Below are positions 34,137 through 46,221 of a stretch of DNA of 64,000 nt, in pieces (position 1 is the stretch's first letter; the number at the start of each line of letters is the position of its first letter). Source of the DNA: Takakia lepidozioides. Lineage: Eukaryota > Streptophyta > Takakiopsida > Takakiales > Takakiaceae. A program made the position numbers and the translations under genes. The DNA lies in NCBI GenBank assembly GCA_030704615.1, contig CM060731.1, positions 45,012,001-45,076,000 of the forward strand, read 5' to 3'. Below the pieces are notes generated by a model. It searched no databases. It was not told where the DNA came from and was given only the letters and a program-made list of their open reading frames with translations.

Positions 34137-35797
34137 TACGTCCCCTTCGGTACCATCTCTTTCACTTCATCTTTCTTGGAGAATGCCCTTGATCAGGATG
34201 TCATTCATTCCGATTATCTCATTCATCGCCTTGGGGACCTACAGGTAACCTAATATGGCATCCTAACGAAATACTTTATCCAACGGTCATCGTATCTTCT
34301 CAGGACCTTCCCCCCTACTCCTAAGTTTTTGCGTTTATTGTCAGGGTCTGGTGCTACCATCATGAATATCTCAAGTCGTCTTCTGGGACCGGGGGCTTTG
34401 GACGGATCCGAGAGAACTAAATTAGCTCGCCAACAAGCTATCATTCCCATCTCCTTCGGAGGTGTAGGCTTGCACTTTAATCCCCTCTGCATTCTTGGGC
34501 AGCTGGGCGTTAATCGCCCCTGCCCTTGCATCCCGCTTTCTGTGTAGCCTTGAACGACCCCTGCTCATGGACCCCATTGCTCACATCGACACTTATACCT
34601 TCTCTTTCCAACAACATCTTCACTCTGCACGATATGTTCTTCCAGCGCCAGCATGAGCGCATCTTCCTCCATTCCAGTAGTTGCTTGCTCAAGACATCGA
34701 TCACCTACAAGAGACTATCATGGATCGCGTGCACTGACACTCCTTCTCCAGCATGCTTTTCAGTAACTCTTCCTCTGATGTGCATGGTCCTGGGCTTTTA
34801 TCTTGTGCAAGCCCAGGTGCAGGCGCATGGTTGTCGGCACTACCCACCATTACCCCTTTTCGCTTGTCATCACCTATCTTTGCCCCGGCTCTTCGTTTGC
34901 GACTTGGACTACCGCATCCCTCTGTGTTTGGCCAGCGACATTGTGTTTGCTACCAGCCTATCAATGCACGTGCTGTCCACCTCCTTCAATGTCAATATGG
35001 TGGAGATCGCACCACCACCCATGACGTCGTCCGAGACGTTGTTGCATCGATTACACGAGAGGCTGGTTTGCATGTCTTGTGAGAGCAATCTCATGTCCTC
35101 ATTTCTCGACAACCAAGTTGTAGCCCAGTGGTAATGGGCACATACCACCTCGGAAGTGGTTGTGGGTTCAATCCACCCTTGATGTCATAAAGTGTCCACC
35201 TTCCTAACGGAAGGCAGTAACCCTTCGGGGTGAAGAGACACCATAATTTATGCTTCCTTCGAGAGGCGTCAAATATTTTTATTATTATTTTTTCCTCACT
35301 TCTCACACTCTTCGATCCACTCGAGGATGCGTCAACATTATCATATCTCGAGATGGTCTTCGTACCCTAGCCGACGTTATCATTGCCGACCCTACCCAAT
35401 CCGACCTACTTTCACGTTCGACATCCTCCCAGGCCAGCTCCACAGCTTTGGTGGCTGCTCAAGACAAGGAACGCGACTATCAGGACAAACATCCTGCTGA
35501 CACTTTCATCCCTTTGGCAATGGAGGTATTTGGCTGTCTCCATCACCAGTTTGACGACATATTCCGTTCATGTGGCCATCAAGCGGCTCAAAACAAGACC
35601 ACGGACATTCCATATGACTCTGTTCTTGTGGTTTTTTATACACAAAAAATAACCGTTGCATTACAAAGAGCTCAGACAATGGCCATTTTACATTAGGCAG
35701 ATGTAGCTGGATTTGCTTCATCCCATCCCCCAACTCTCCTGAACATTACGTCCATGTTGGCCTCCGACCTCCTTCAAGCAGTAGGATGGGATGACTG
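34137..35797 (+). pseudogene. LINE reverse transcriptase, C-terminal half
   Basis: Continues the LINE of 14508-15219: PFGTISFTSSFLENALDQDV, GPGALDGSERTKLARQQAIIPISFGGVGL (RT thumb-like block), DVHGPGLLSCASPGAGAWLSALP, FAPALRLRLGLPHPSVFGQRHCVC, ARAVHLLQCQYGGDRTTTHDVVRDVVASITREAGLHVL, and after the SINE ISRDGLRTLADVIIADPTQSDLLS..., EVFGCLHHQFDDIFRSC, ending LLQAVGWDD. Frame changes and stops occur throughout. It starts precisely at the gypsy LTR border. Confidence 0.82.
35108..35292 (+). mobile_element. tRNA-derived SINE inside the LINE relic
   Basis: Box A-like TAGCCCAGTGGTAATGGGCA (35121-35140) and box B GGTTCAATCC (35165-35174) have tRNA spacing. A 3' tail of T/A-rich ATTTTTATTATTATTTTTT follows. 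Flanks TCCTCATTTCTC (35096-35107) and TCCTCACTTCTC (35293-35304) form a 12-bp target duplication with one mismatch. The LINE frame resumes after it. RNA polymerase III transcription is inferred from the boxes. Confidence 0.82.
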
Positions 35798-37140
35798 ATC
35801 AGTTTGTTAGTTTAGCTTGCTTCTGTTTCCTCCCTTTCAATGAATTTACAGAGCCTACTATTCAATACACAGCCCATCGAGGGGGGCAATGGATCCATTG
35901 TTCGATCGTTTATGCAATCTCTCCTAAAAATGATCTGAAATGACTTTAGTGGAAAGGAAGAAATTTCATTTTGGCCTTGATGAAAATCATATTTCAAAGG
36001 GTGATACCTACATTTGATGTTAGCTTTGCAATTCAAAAGAAAAAACATGAATACGAGTTGGTTGAAGGGAGGGACAAATCATTAGCCATATCAACTCCCC
36101 CTACCCTCGTAGCAATCTAACATGAAACAAGGCCGGAATGTCAGGAATTTGTCGATGCCATGGACATCTGCCGACTACTTCTCATCAAACAGGTTACCCC
36201 ACATTTTCATATCATTGCATGGCAAATGGTATTTTTGTATTTATGGGAAACTCATCAAGGCAAGCAATTCCAATTGACCGAAACTCATCAAATATACAAG
36301 TGCTTTGGAAACTTTGACCAATCACTCTACCAGACACTAATTGTACTAAGATTCCACCTCAGATCATGACAACTACTAAAAAAGCCCTCCTGCAGTTTTT
36401 CTGGATGTTTATATATCAATTTGTCTGATGCTAAATCAAAATAACTAAAATGTGTAGTAATACCAATTCCAAAACAGTCATAACCAAAATAGAAGACTGC
36501 ATATAAATATATGAAGCAAGGTAGTTTGTTTGTTTGTTTGTTTTGTAGCATTGAGATGTCATAGCATACTTCCCACTATCTCTTCCATTCACTGGCTCCG
36601 GAGTGGGTATATTGACCACTATCTCGGGGTAGGTTCGATAGGCTCAACGATCAAACTGGGCGATATCGCTGGTGGTATTGGACAAATATCGGGAATAACT
36701 GGCAACGATACTGGAGTGATATCGGCTGTCTTGGGACCGTTTCCACGATAGGGCCCATAGGATGCAGCTTGCAATTTCTCATTGTTATCGCTTTAACCAT
36801 GTGATAATCCATATCGGATGAAACAAATCTAGGAAACGATTGTTCAAAAGGCATCTCTTCATCTTCAATTTTGGAATTCCTTTCAGCTTAGTTCTCATGA
36901 CCGCACTATCGAATAAAGATGGGCTTGCATGGCAGCTCTTGTCTTCTATAAAACCGTGAACCTTGACCCAATTGACAGGGCAACTAGCATTGGATGGCCC
37001 AAAGGAATGAGAGCGTCATGGTGCGGTGCGGGAGATGTCGAATTTCAAGTACTTTTGGTCGATGGAAATTTGCGAAAAATACAAAATGGATTTCCTAGGA
37101 CATTGATTGGAATCATTGGATATAATACTACTCAATAAAT
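35798..37140. other. No recognisable gene
   Basis: AT-rich non-coding DNA with short unremarkable frames. Around 36,600-36,760 the sequence is rich in GATATCG/ACTGG-type words, but no repeat unit or coding domain is clear. Confidence 0.4.
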
Positions 37141-37149
37141 TCATGGAAT

Positions 37150-37490
37150 AAAATAAATTGGGCCTTGACATGGGATATGTACTTGGATACATAAAAGATT
37201 GCACTTGGGCTTAGATGACACCGGACACTTGGCCCTCTACATGGGAGATGCACTTGGATACATGAATAGAAGATTGCAGTTGGGCTTAGATGGGCCTCAA
37301 CATAGAGACGCTCTTGGATACATAGAAAATTGCACTTGGTCTTGAATTTCAATTCTTCACACATAGGCCAAAGGCACAGCCTGCCCTAGAGGTTGCACTT
37401 GGGCCTCGATATAGGAGACGCACTGGGATACATAGAAAATTTTGCACTTGTGCTTAGATGACACTAGACACTTGGGCCAATGGAACAGGC
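37150..37490 (+). repeat. Degenerate tandem repeat, about 4 units
   Basis: Units of about 60-100 bp built from GGGC(C/T)T.GA(C/T)ATGGGA, (C)ACTTGGATACAT(A/G)(G)AA, GATTGCA(C/G)TTGGGCTTAGATG. Copies start near 37,158, 37,218, 37,287 and 37,400. Confidence 0.65.
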
Positions 37491-38234
37491 TACCCTAATA
37501 CACCACTATTTACAAGGTAAAGTTGGTTGTCGCCTGCCCAAGAGAGACAGGACTGAAAAACCAACCCCGTGGAGAATGCGGATTGCTTTCTGTTGACCGC
37601 AAACAGGTCTTTTCACGTTAAATTTTAGGCTATGAGGATGTTCCAGAAACTCTATGCACATGTGCCTGTCCTGTCATGCCGTTACTGAATGAATTATATA
37701 GTGGGCAGGGTTTCTTCTGTCAATCATCGTGCTCTTGGTTATTGGTCAAAACTCTGCGAGGTGACAAGTTGCTGGAGACATGTTGTCTTCAAATTCATTG
37801 CAGATGCTTCTGGATATTTTGAATGAAGCTCAGCGCAATCTTCGGTATAAGCTTTGGGTTTGTACCACAAGCAAACCCTTCTCTGCTGCACATAGACCAT
37901 GGCTGCAAGAGTCAATGCCCACACCCGAATCACAATATCACCAGCTTTGGAATAAAAATTCATGACTGAGTTGGCACATATAATCACAATAGTATGACTT
38001 GAAAGGAGGTGTGCGGAGCCTATGTACGTTTGGGGCAGCAATCATAACATCGTAACTCCAATTTAGTACATAATATGCACAGGGAGGTTTGGTCAAATTC
38101 CAATGTGGAAATTAGTTTAAAATTGCTATGAAGATTGCCTGATATTCAGAACTAAGTAGGGGATTTGCAAATTGAACCATTCCCTGATTGGACACCAGGG
38201 AAATTAAGTCCAAACATCCTTTTCAAAATTTAGT

Positions 38235-38500
38235 GGACTTTTCCAGGTGGCACTTTTCCTTAAAAACTCCATATGGTATTATGAGCCGTATTATGATACA
38301 CTTTCCGGTGGCACTTCTATTGAGATTCCAGATGGCATTATAATAGACTTTCCAGGTGGCACTTTTTTTGAGATTCCAGATGGCATTATAATACACTTTT
38401 CAGGTGGCACTTTTTTTTATATTCCACATGATATTTTGATATTCCAGATGGTCTTGTGATACACTTTCCAGGTACTTCTTTTGATGGTATTATAATACAC
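38235..38500 (+). repeat. Minisatellite, about 4 units of about 55-60 bp
   Basis: Repeats of TTTCCAGGTGGCACTTTTT(T) followed by GAGATTCCAGATGGCATTATAATA(C/G)ACT. Translation across it gives an artefactual GGTFFEIPDGIII repeat. Confidence 0.75.
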
Positions 38501-39736
38501 TTTTGGTGTCCATATATAGCAACTTCCCTTGCTTCCTACATATGCAATTTGTCTCTGATGTGCAGTGCACATAAGCTAAAATAAAGGCCAAGAGGCTATT
38601 GTTACTGCAGTTGCCTCCATTGAGGTCCGCCATACAATGCATAGTTGAGGTCCCCTGTACAATCCCTTCTCATAAACAACTGCTGAAAGTCACAAAGGAG
38701 CTAGCAAGAGGTGACTGCAGCACTCACGCTACCATCTCCTTCACCTCTTCCCTGCCCTAAAAACAAAGACGAACCCCCACAATTAATAAAATATGGCCAC
38801 AAAACACGCAGTTCACTACTTGGTTACTAGAATCACCCCAAGACAGGGTGTGCTGATGCATTTAACACATGGGCACTTGAAATGATTTAGTTATGGAATG
38901 AAAACCAAGCAATGAGTGCCCTTACACATCTGTAGGGTAAAGGATGGCGCCCATTGTACTTCCAACAGCGTTGAATCATATTGTAGTGGGTAAGCATTGC
39001 TCCCTGCACAAATGAAGGCAAGGCACATAAAGGCACATCTTGCATGAACACAGATTTGCTAACAGTGCTGGTGAAGGATGAAAGAGACTGTACCTGTGAT
39101 ATAGATCACACCTTCAACTCATTCAAATAGTGTATTCTTACGAGCGTGGTGTTGTGTACACTTGAATCTATGATTATATAAGAATGGAAGCCTGGGAAGC
39201 AGGAATCATGACTACTAATCTCTCCAAGTTAAAGACTCACAGTTTACTGAACTCCACTGACTGCAACAAACCAATCAGCCACCCCAGCCATTACCTTTAG
39301 ACCTGCAGACCTTAAACTGTAAAGGTGATGTCTTCAAACACAAACAGGTTCCATTAGTTTAAGCTGAGAACCCTGGGTGTATTGTGCCGAGTAAGCCCCA
39401 GACAGAGAAGCCATCACTTAAGAAGAATATGTACCAACAATTAATAAACACATACAGGACTATGAAATTGCAGACTGGTGTAGGTCCCACTCATCAAACA
39501 CTTCATTTCTGTAAACATAGACTAATAAGAAACACTTGTGGCTCACAAATGACTCACTTCCTAGGTTTGCATCCAAGTGGCCGAAAACAGAGGAACAATA
39601 AACATTAGGGCAAAAACAATTATTGTCATATGTTATCCATTGATCTGTCCCTTACAAATTCTTAGTAATAGAAACAAGTGAGCCTCTCCCACTTTTCTTT
39701 CTTGGGTGCGTGAAAGGTGAGAGACAGAGAGAGAAC
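38501..39736. other. No recognisable gene
   Basis: No coding domain. By position it could hold introns or 3' parts of the kinesin relic on the minus strand, but I could not find the later motor motifs (e.g. an ARTSL.V block). Confidence 0.35.
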
Positions 39737-40246
39737 CTCCAAAAGAATCACGAAGCATGCGGGTCAACTTGGAGTCACGAATAGGCACATGTGGACTGTT
39801 TCAGCAAGGGCATTGATGCACTTTCCCAATGCTGTCAGAGACAGGTTGATGGATTTGGCCTCTTCTAGGGTATGGCCCTCACTGCCTGCCTCCACCAAGA
39901 ACAAAAATGACCGTATTAAGGCAGTGTCTCTAGCACAACAACAAAAGCAAGGCATACAAGATAGCCAAAGAAGGACGCTTTGCCTGTAACAATCAAACAT
40001 GCGAATAAAACATAGCTTTAAAGACAAAGAAGACAACTTCAATGCAGGAGAAGAATAAAGACACACCAAAAGAGGGAGGGAGAGAAAAAGAAAGTGAAAT
40101 GAGACAAACCAGATTTGTCAACACGCTCAGATCCAGCAAGATCAACAAGCAGTAGTTTACTTCGTCGGATGGTTGGTGCATGTATTCCTTTATTTAGCTG
40201 TGGGGCTTGTGATCGTTCTGTTGCATTTAGCAGTACAGACCCTCAT
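39737..40246 (-). pseudogene. Kinesin motor-domain fragment (ARK/armadillo-kinesin-like), two exons
   Basis: Exon a (about 40246-40110) reads ...GIHAPTIRRSKLLLVDLAGSERVDKSG, the switch II region (DLAGSER). Exon b (39885-39737) continues SGSEGHTLEEAKSINLSLTALGKCINALAE. The splice (donor after AAATCTG at 40110; acceptor GGCAG at 39886) keeps the frame. The GSEGHTLEEAKSINLSL wording is characteristic of plant armadillo-repeat kinesins. In exon b a T run at 39799-39801 is one base short, so the expected ...SPHVP.RDSKLTR.LRDSF continuation is out of frame. The P-loop, switch I and tail exons were not found. It is a broken fragment, or an active gene with a sequence error. Confidence 0.75.
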
Positions 40247-42640
40247 TCCATGATTTTAGCATCCATATCCTCACCAAACTCTTGAACCCCTACGAACACA
40301 TAAGGTCAAAAGTTTGATCCATTTCTCACCAGAAGCAGATGAACCACCATGAAAAGTTACCATCAGTAAACCGTAAATAGAAGAACATGCCAAGGGGGCC
40401 GGCTGCCAGAGGGCTAAGGCACAGTAAAACTACAAGACATTACCAAAGCACATGTCTATGAACCCCAATGTCACTATGAGACTACATGCAAGTTAGCTGC
40501 AAAAGCACTTCGGATCCTCAAGGCCTCTGGTAGCCCTGCGAAATCTTTGAGAAGAGACTAGGGGATTAGGAAAGAGAAGAACGAACGAATTCACTGTCTC
40601 CACTTCTTGGGCAGATCCTACCTTCACAAGGGGTGTTTATGTCACAAAAGAATTGGAAGAAAACGGGACGAGAGAAGGAAAAAAGAGCGAGAGGTGTTTT
40701 TGTGACCCCACAAGTTGTCTATGGATGAGGGATAGGTCCCAGTTGACCTGGATGGGGTATTGAGAAAACCTGAATATTGGTGATGAAAGGATGAAGTACA
40801 AGATGAGCCACAGAGTGCATAAGCACAAACTCTCTCCTGGTTGGTCCACGGCGTGCTCTCCCTTTCAGATAGACAGGGGCCTGAAATACACTTCTCAAGA
40901 AGTTAGTGATTACACAAACATGTTACAAGACGTGTTGCAGAACCCAAGAGAAAAACCCAAGGACGATACATTCTCCCCGTTCACATGAACCGCTTGATCA
41001 AGCTCTTTGCTGCTTTTACTACACATCACACTGTCAACCACCTGTGTAAAGCACTTTTCCTCCTGTAAAGAAAATGACGTTCATGAGCTGGATCAACAAG
41101 ATGCAGTTGGCTACCAAGGTAGTACAGAAAAGTGTGGTCACTATCCTGTCCGTTGCACATCCATGAGCAGTAACATTGGAAGGGATCATCACCTCCATAT
41201 GAACAAATGGCAGTGGCACAAATTCTGTGAATCCTCCAGATCGTTCCAATCTTGAGATTAAATAACTTCCAAAAAATATCAATGTGTGAAAGATACTTGT
41301 CTTGTCTCTTGGAGACATACCTTTTTTAAATTCTTACAGGACCTTCCAAGGAATGCATCAAGATAAAGACATGACACGTCTGGAACTTGACAACAATGCC
41401 ACAATGTGAAACACTGTATACCAATGGTGAGGGCGATCTAGGTGACCAAACATAATGGTGGACGTGGTTTGTAGTCCTACACTATGTGTTGTCTCCATAA
41501 TCTGCCCCAAGAAACACCAATTGTCAACATTTGTTAAAAGAAGTTACTTTCCAAAGATTTTGATCTCTCTGCAATCAGAGCATCCTTAGACATTTGGAAT
41601 ACCTAATCTAATTTTATTCGAATGTAAGTCCAATTAATGGAGCAAGCATTCTGTTCTATAAACCATTATTGAGCTATTGTTGTCTCCCTCCCAACTCTCC
41701 CCCCTGCTCTATCTAAACCCCACATGGCAAGCAACAAAGTATACCTTTCCCCTACTTTTCATTGTGGGCAAGCACTTCAGAGAGGAGAAACACCTCAAAC
41801 CACTGCTCGGTGTTGATTTTGTCGGGAAACAACACACTTCGCACCTCATCATCCAGAATCTGTGCACACAAATTGGTCCCTGGATCATAGTCTCTACACG
41901 AATACCTACTCTAGCTCTGAGAATTTTCATCATCTGCACAACTTTGACAAGATACTACTTGAAGGCTGTAAGTTTCACTCAAGACTCTGGTAGCACTATA
42001 TGCTCTAGTTGGCAGAAGGGACCACTGTTGCACAAGGATGGTTCAAGAGAGAATGTTGGGTTAAATCCTGGCACATAAACTCCATACAGTGCAAGTCAGA
42101 CAAACAGAGCCGGACAGGATAAACAGAGATGGAGCAACATCATACTTCAGCGGCTGTGCCAGGCAATGAACCAAGGCCTGTGCTCTTCAACTCCACTAGA
42201 AACTCTTTCACACTGCCATCAGGTCTGTATCAACAGACCATAATTTCGAGAAGAATGTATATACATGCACTTGACTGCCTGCTATGGAAGTTTAGGGTTG
42301 AGTACCCTCTTGTCTCAAAGCTAGCATCTAAATGTCTTTTCTAGAGAGGCATATTCTGAAATCCAACACTTCCTACTGCTCCCATCAATCCACACAATGC
42401 ATCCTTCTAGTTTGGCTTTCACAGAAAGATCTATTGATATACTCACTGGATTGTGCAACCTGTGATAGACCTGTGGCCAAAAATTCCATGCCCAAGTGAG
42501 ATTTAGCAGAAACGTGGGGGATATTTTGAGGAAGAGGAGAATTGCACCCTCTATCACTAGGGAGGCCTCAGTTGTGTTGTGGAACTTACCTTTAAAATGA
42601 AAGTTACTTAGGAAAGTTCTTACAAGACCATCAGTTTACT
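40247..42640. other. No convincing gene; possible extension of the kinesin relic
   Basis: Minus-strand frames near 41,740-41,870 (e.g. ILDDEVRSVLFPDKINTEQWFEVFLLSEVL) and 41,034-41,318 look weakly protein-like but match no family I recognise, and they are bounded by stops without clear splice sites. Confidence 0.3.
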
Positions 42641-42641
42641 T

Positions 42642-42841
42642 TGTCGTGCGCATACATATCGCTACACAACTACATCGCTGTCCAAACCACACCACACATA
42701 TATGCACAATAAAGTAGTCTGCCACAATACACTGTGCTTATTTAACTTGACAGCTGTCGTGCGCATACATATCGTTACACAACTACATCGCTGTCCAAAC
42801 CACACCACACATATATGCACAATAAAGTAGTCTGCCACAAT
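42642..42841 (-). repeat. Duplicated 87-bp terminal sequence, candidate very short LTR of the DNMT gypsy element
   Basis: Two copies (42642-42728 and 42755-42841, one or two differences) are separated by 26 bp. On the minus strand each runs TGTGGCAGACTACTTT...CGCACGACA, i.e. TG..CA ends. The copy at 42755-42841 lies directly after a polypurine tract, where a 3' LTR should start. No matching 5' LTR was seen upstream of gag. The 26-bp spacer contains a 22-bp sequence that recurs at about 54,147-54,169. Confidence 0.5.
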
Positions 42842-42853
42842 CGCCCCCCTAGC
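42841..42853 (-). other. Polypurine tract of the DNMT gypsy element
   Basis: The minus strand reads AGCTAGGGGGGCGAT immediately before the candidate LTR start. Plus-strand priming there is the standard role of such a tract. Confidence 0.6.
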
Positions 42854-43099
42854 TGGTGGATAGGTCCCTCTACCTCCAGATAGCTACAAGATGTAATAGC
42901 CACAGCCGTACTAAGTCCTCTATCACTGTCCCTATTGTACTCAAACTCTATAGACCAAGAGGCCGGGTACAAGAGTAGCCCCATCGTTAGTCGTCGTCTT
43001 GCAATCTATGAACTTGAGCCAAGATCTCGTGTGTTCAAGGTCTCCTAGTAGCTGGGTCTTGCGTTTCTTGTTAACCTCCCATGGTTGTATCCACTCCCA

Positions 43100-46000
43100 C
43101 TATCCAATGCAATGTGGACATAACCAATCCCCATCCGGAACCATCTCAAGAGGTGGAGTCAAGCATCCCATATGCCAACCTCTAGAGCACCGATCACATA
43201 CCAGCATGGTGGCTGCCCCTTTAGCAGACCCACACAACATGCACCTCAAACCTGCAGATACCACTGCCAGGTTTGGGTCAATCCTGCCATCGACATTCGG
43301 AAGGTGACATGGCGCACAATTACGCACATGGTCCTTCCAAGTGATGCCATCCCGACCCTCCAAGACCAAGACGCCTGAGGGCAAGACCTCTCGAACCCTC
43401 AAAATAACACGTCCTGCAGTCACATCCAGGGTCGTAGGAGCAGTCTGCTGCAGATAGACATAGTCACCAGGGTTGAATCTCCGAACCCCAGGACGATAGC
43501 CCACCACGTATGGTAGCATACCTCGAAGTAAGGTGTTGTGCAATGGCAAGGTTCTCGAAAGCCATGGGCATGACTTCTCTTGAACAACTCTGCACGCGCT
43601 GCTACACTGCCCGTGCCCACGTCCGGATCGTCAAGGTTAAGAACTGTAGCAGCTTCTCTGCGAATGGATGTAGGCAAATCCGGCTCTCGGCCAAAGAGAA
43701 GAAAGTATGGTGAGAAAGAGGCAAGTGATGCTTGCTTGCTGAACCTGTAGCCCATGGCTAACCAGGGTAACTGAAGGTCCCAATCTCCTAGGTGTCCCTT
43801 CTGCAAGCCATACTTGCGCAAACCCCTCTTTACTGTCTGAACAACTCTCTCTGCCAAGCCATCAGCTTCAGGATGATCCCGAGAAGTGGTGCGGTGGTCT
43901 ATCAAGGCCTTGTCACACAAAGCCTGAAACTCCCCCAAGAACTCTCTCCCTTGGTCCGTGAGTACCTCAGCTGGAGCACCGAATCGGCTAAGCACACAAT
44001 CCAGGAATGCATACGCAGCTCCCTCACTAGCCTTATCAGGCAATGGAACCAATTCAATCCACTTGGAGAAGTGCTCCACCATCACCAACACGTACTTGTT
44101 GTGGCGCATGGTCAGTGGCAACGGCCCTGCGAAGTCAAGACTCCACCTGTAGCCCAATCCCATGATCGGAAGAGGGTGCAATTGTGGAGTAGGGGCGTTG
44201 AATGAAGCACGCACCCTGTCACACACCATGCACCTAGCCACAAATTGTTGCACCTCTGTGTGCATACCACGCCACCAATACTGCCCCTGCAGTAGACTAT
44301 GAGTGCGTCGCACCCCAAAATGCCCCAACTCCTCATGGGCATGCCGCACTAACCGTGCCCGCTGTGTTGGGTGAGGCACAATCCTCACTCGACCATCCTC
44401 CCACACTCGGAGCAGGTGTGTCCCCTCCCACTGAACCTCTTGGCTCGTTGTAGGATCCGATCCCTCTCCTTGGCAGTCATAGTGGCTGCCGTGTCTCACT
44501 GCGGAGGTAGTCCAACACAACTGAATCCTCATGTATATCTTTGGCGCCACCTGCTCATTGCTGGCCTCAGGGTCCTCAGACACTTGATCTACAGTCATCC
44601 CTGTTGTAGGTCCAACCTGGCCTTCCGCTGCCAAGATACACAGAAATGCAGATGCATGCCATCCGGGCACCATCTCCTCGTCCGTCTCACCATGCCACCG
44701 AGCCGAGCTCCAGTGTCATCCTGCTGGCTCGTGCATGGATTGCGACTCAACCCATCTGCATTTCGATTGTCGATGCACCACCTGAAAGTCATACTCTTGA
44801 AGGATGAGTGCCCACCGTGCAAGCTTCCCCGTAAGCTTGTCTGACTCCATCAACCACTTGAGTGGTTGGTGATCCGTGACAAGGGTGAAGAGATTGCCGT
44901 ATAGATAGCACCTGAAGTGTGCCACGGCCCACACTGCAGCTAAGCATTCTCCCTCATATGAGCTATACTTAGACTCTGCAGCATTGTTCGAGCGACTAGC
45001 ATAAGCCACTACGAACTCTCTTCCCTCATCATCCACCTGTGTGAGCACCGCTCCAAGCCCCAGCATGCTCCAATCTGTATGCAGCTGAAAAGGACGCCCC
45101 CTGATAGGTCGTCTCAAGATGGGCGCCGAGGTCAACCTCGCCTTGAGCTCTTGAAAAGCTTGTTCTTGCTCATCTTCCCACTGCCACTCCTGGTCCACCT
45201 TGGTCAGCTTGGTTAGAGCCTTTGCAATGGCACTAAATCCCTTAACAAACCGTCTGTAATAGTTTGCTAACCCCATGAAAGCTCGAACTCGGCTCACATC
45301 CGTGGGACGTGGAACCTGTGCAATGGACTCTACCTTAGTCTGCTGTACCCCCAATCCTCCAGGATATATCATGTGACCCAGGTACTCAATCTGGTTGTGG
45401 AAAAACTTGCACTTGCCCGGATGTAACTTCAATCCGTGCGTCCTCAAGCGCTCAAATACCCCCTGAAGGTGTCTCTCATGCTCCTCCACCGCAGCACTAA
45501 AGATGATGATGTCATCTATGTAGCACCGAGCAAACTCCACCCCTGCTAGAATCCTGTCCATGACTCTTTGAAACTCAGCGGGAGCGTTTTTAAGCCCAAA
45601 TGGTAAGAACCGCCACTGGTATAGGCAATCCTTCCCGTGCTCATTGATCCCCCAGAATGCCGTCTTTTGCTTATCCGCCTCCTTGATCGGCAACTGGTGA
45701 TATCCGGATCGTAAATCCAACGTGCTAAAGACCTTGGAATGCCCAATGGCATCAAAGATCTCCTCTGGTGTTGGCATGGCATACCTATCGGACTTGGTCT
45801 GACGATTTACAGGCCGGTAATCACCGCACATACGTCTCTCCGTCCAATTGCCATAGACATCCTTCTTAGCTGGCATCACTGTGGCTGAAGCATACTCTCC
45901 ACCAGAGAGCTCCACCAAACCTGCCTCCCAGAGATCTTGAGTCCTCATCTGAATCAAAGACCTCTCCATGTCACTGTATCTATAGGGTCTCCGAAAGATT

Positions 46001-46221
46001 GGCGTGTCAGTGGCCAACTCAATACGGATCTCTTGACCCTTCAGTGCTCCCAAGTCCTTCAAACTGAAGGCAAAGCAATTCCTGTAAGCCCTCAGGAACC
46101 GCCGTATACGTCGTCTCTCTCCTCCGGTGACAATGGGTCCAATGTCAGGCTCCCAATTGTCCTCCGTAACTGCAACCTTAAGTCCAGTGGGCTTAGAGGT
46201 AGAGGACGCGTCCCGTGGTTG
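43100..46221 (-). pseudogene. Ty3/gypsy pol: RT - RNase H - integrase - PHD finger, frame-broken
   Basis: The frame is open from just after the UAG at 46222-46224: RT (RRMCGDYRPVNRQTKSDRYAMPTPEEIFD; FSTLDLRSGYHQLPI; catalytic CYIDDIIIFS), connection, RNase H (FQLHTDWSMLGLGAVLTQ; YSSYEGECLAAVWAV; TDHQPLKWL), to 44716. Two compensating shifts (about 44,770 and 44,700; NADGLSRNP lies in another frame) separate it from integrase (44673-43420: HEELGHFGVRRTHSLL...CMVCDRVR zinc site; SLDFAGPLP; LTDQGREF; HPEADGLAERVVQTVKRGL). The frame then shifts twice (about 43,580 and 43,505) into the C-terminal part: GYRPGVRRFNPGDYVYLQQTAPTTLD, then C-x2-C..C-x2-C..H-x2-C..C-x2-C (CMLCGS, CDRCSRGWHMGCL, WLCPHC), a PHD finger. 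This end normally targets integration through chromatin contacts. Confidence 0.9.

Noticed and set aside
35117-35190. A functional tRNA gene
   Set aside because: A and B boxes are present, but there is no acceptor-stem pairing or anticodon arm, and the unit has a tail and target duplication typical of a SINE.
38247-38459. Glycine/isoleucine repeat protein (GGTFFEIPDGIII)
   Set aside because: Pure translation of a 55-60-bp minisatellite.
37150-38500. CRISPR-like array from spaced repeats
   Set aside because: Repeats are degenerate, have no unique spacers of constant length, and the genome is a plant nuclear one.
41034-41939. Upstream kinesin motor exons (P-loop, switch I) on the minus strand
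   Set aside because: No GQTGxGKT or SSRSH motif could be read in any frame here.
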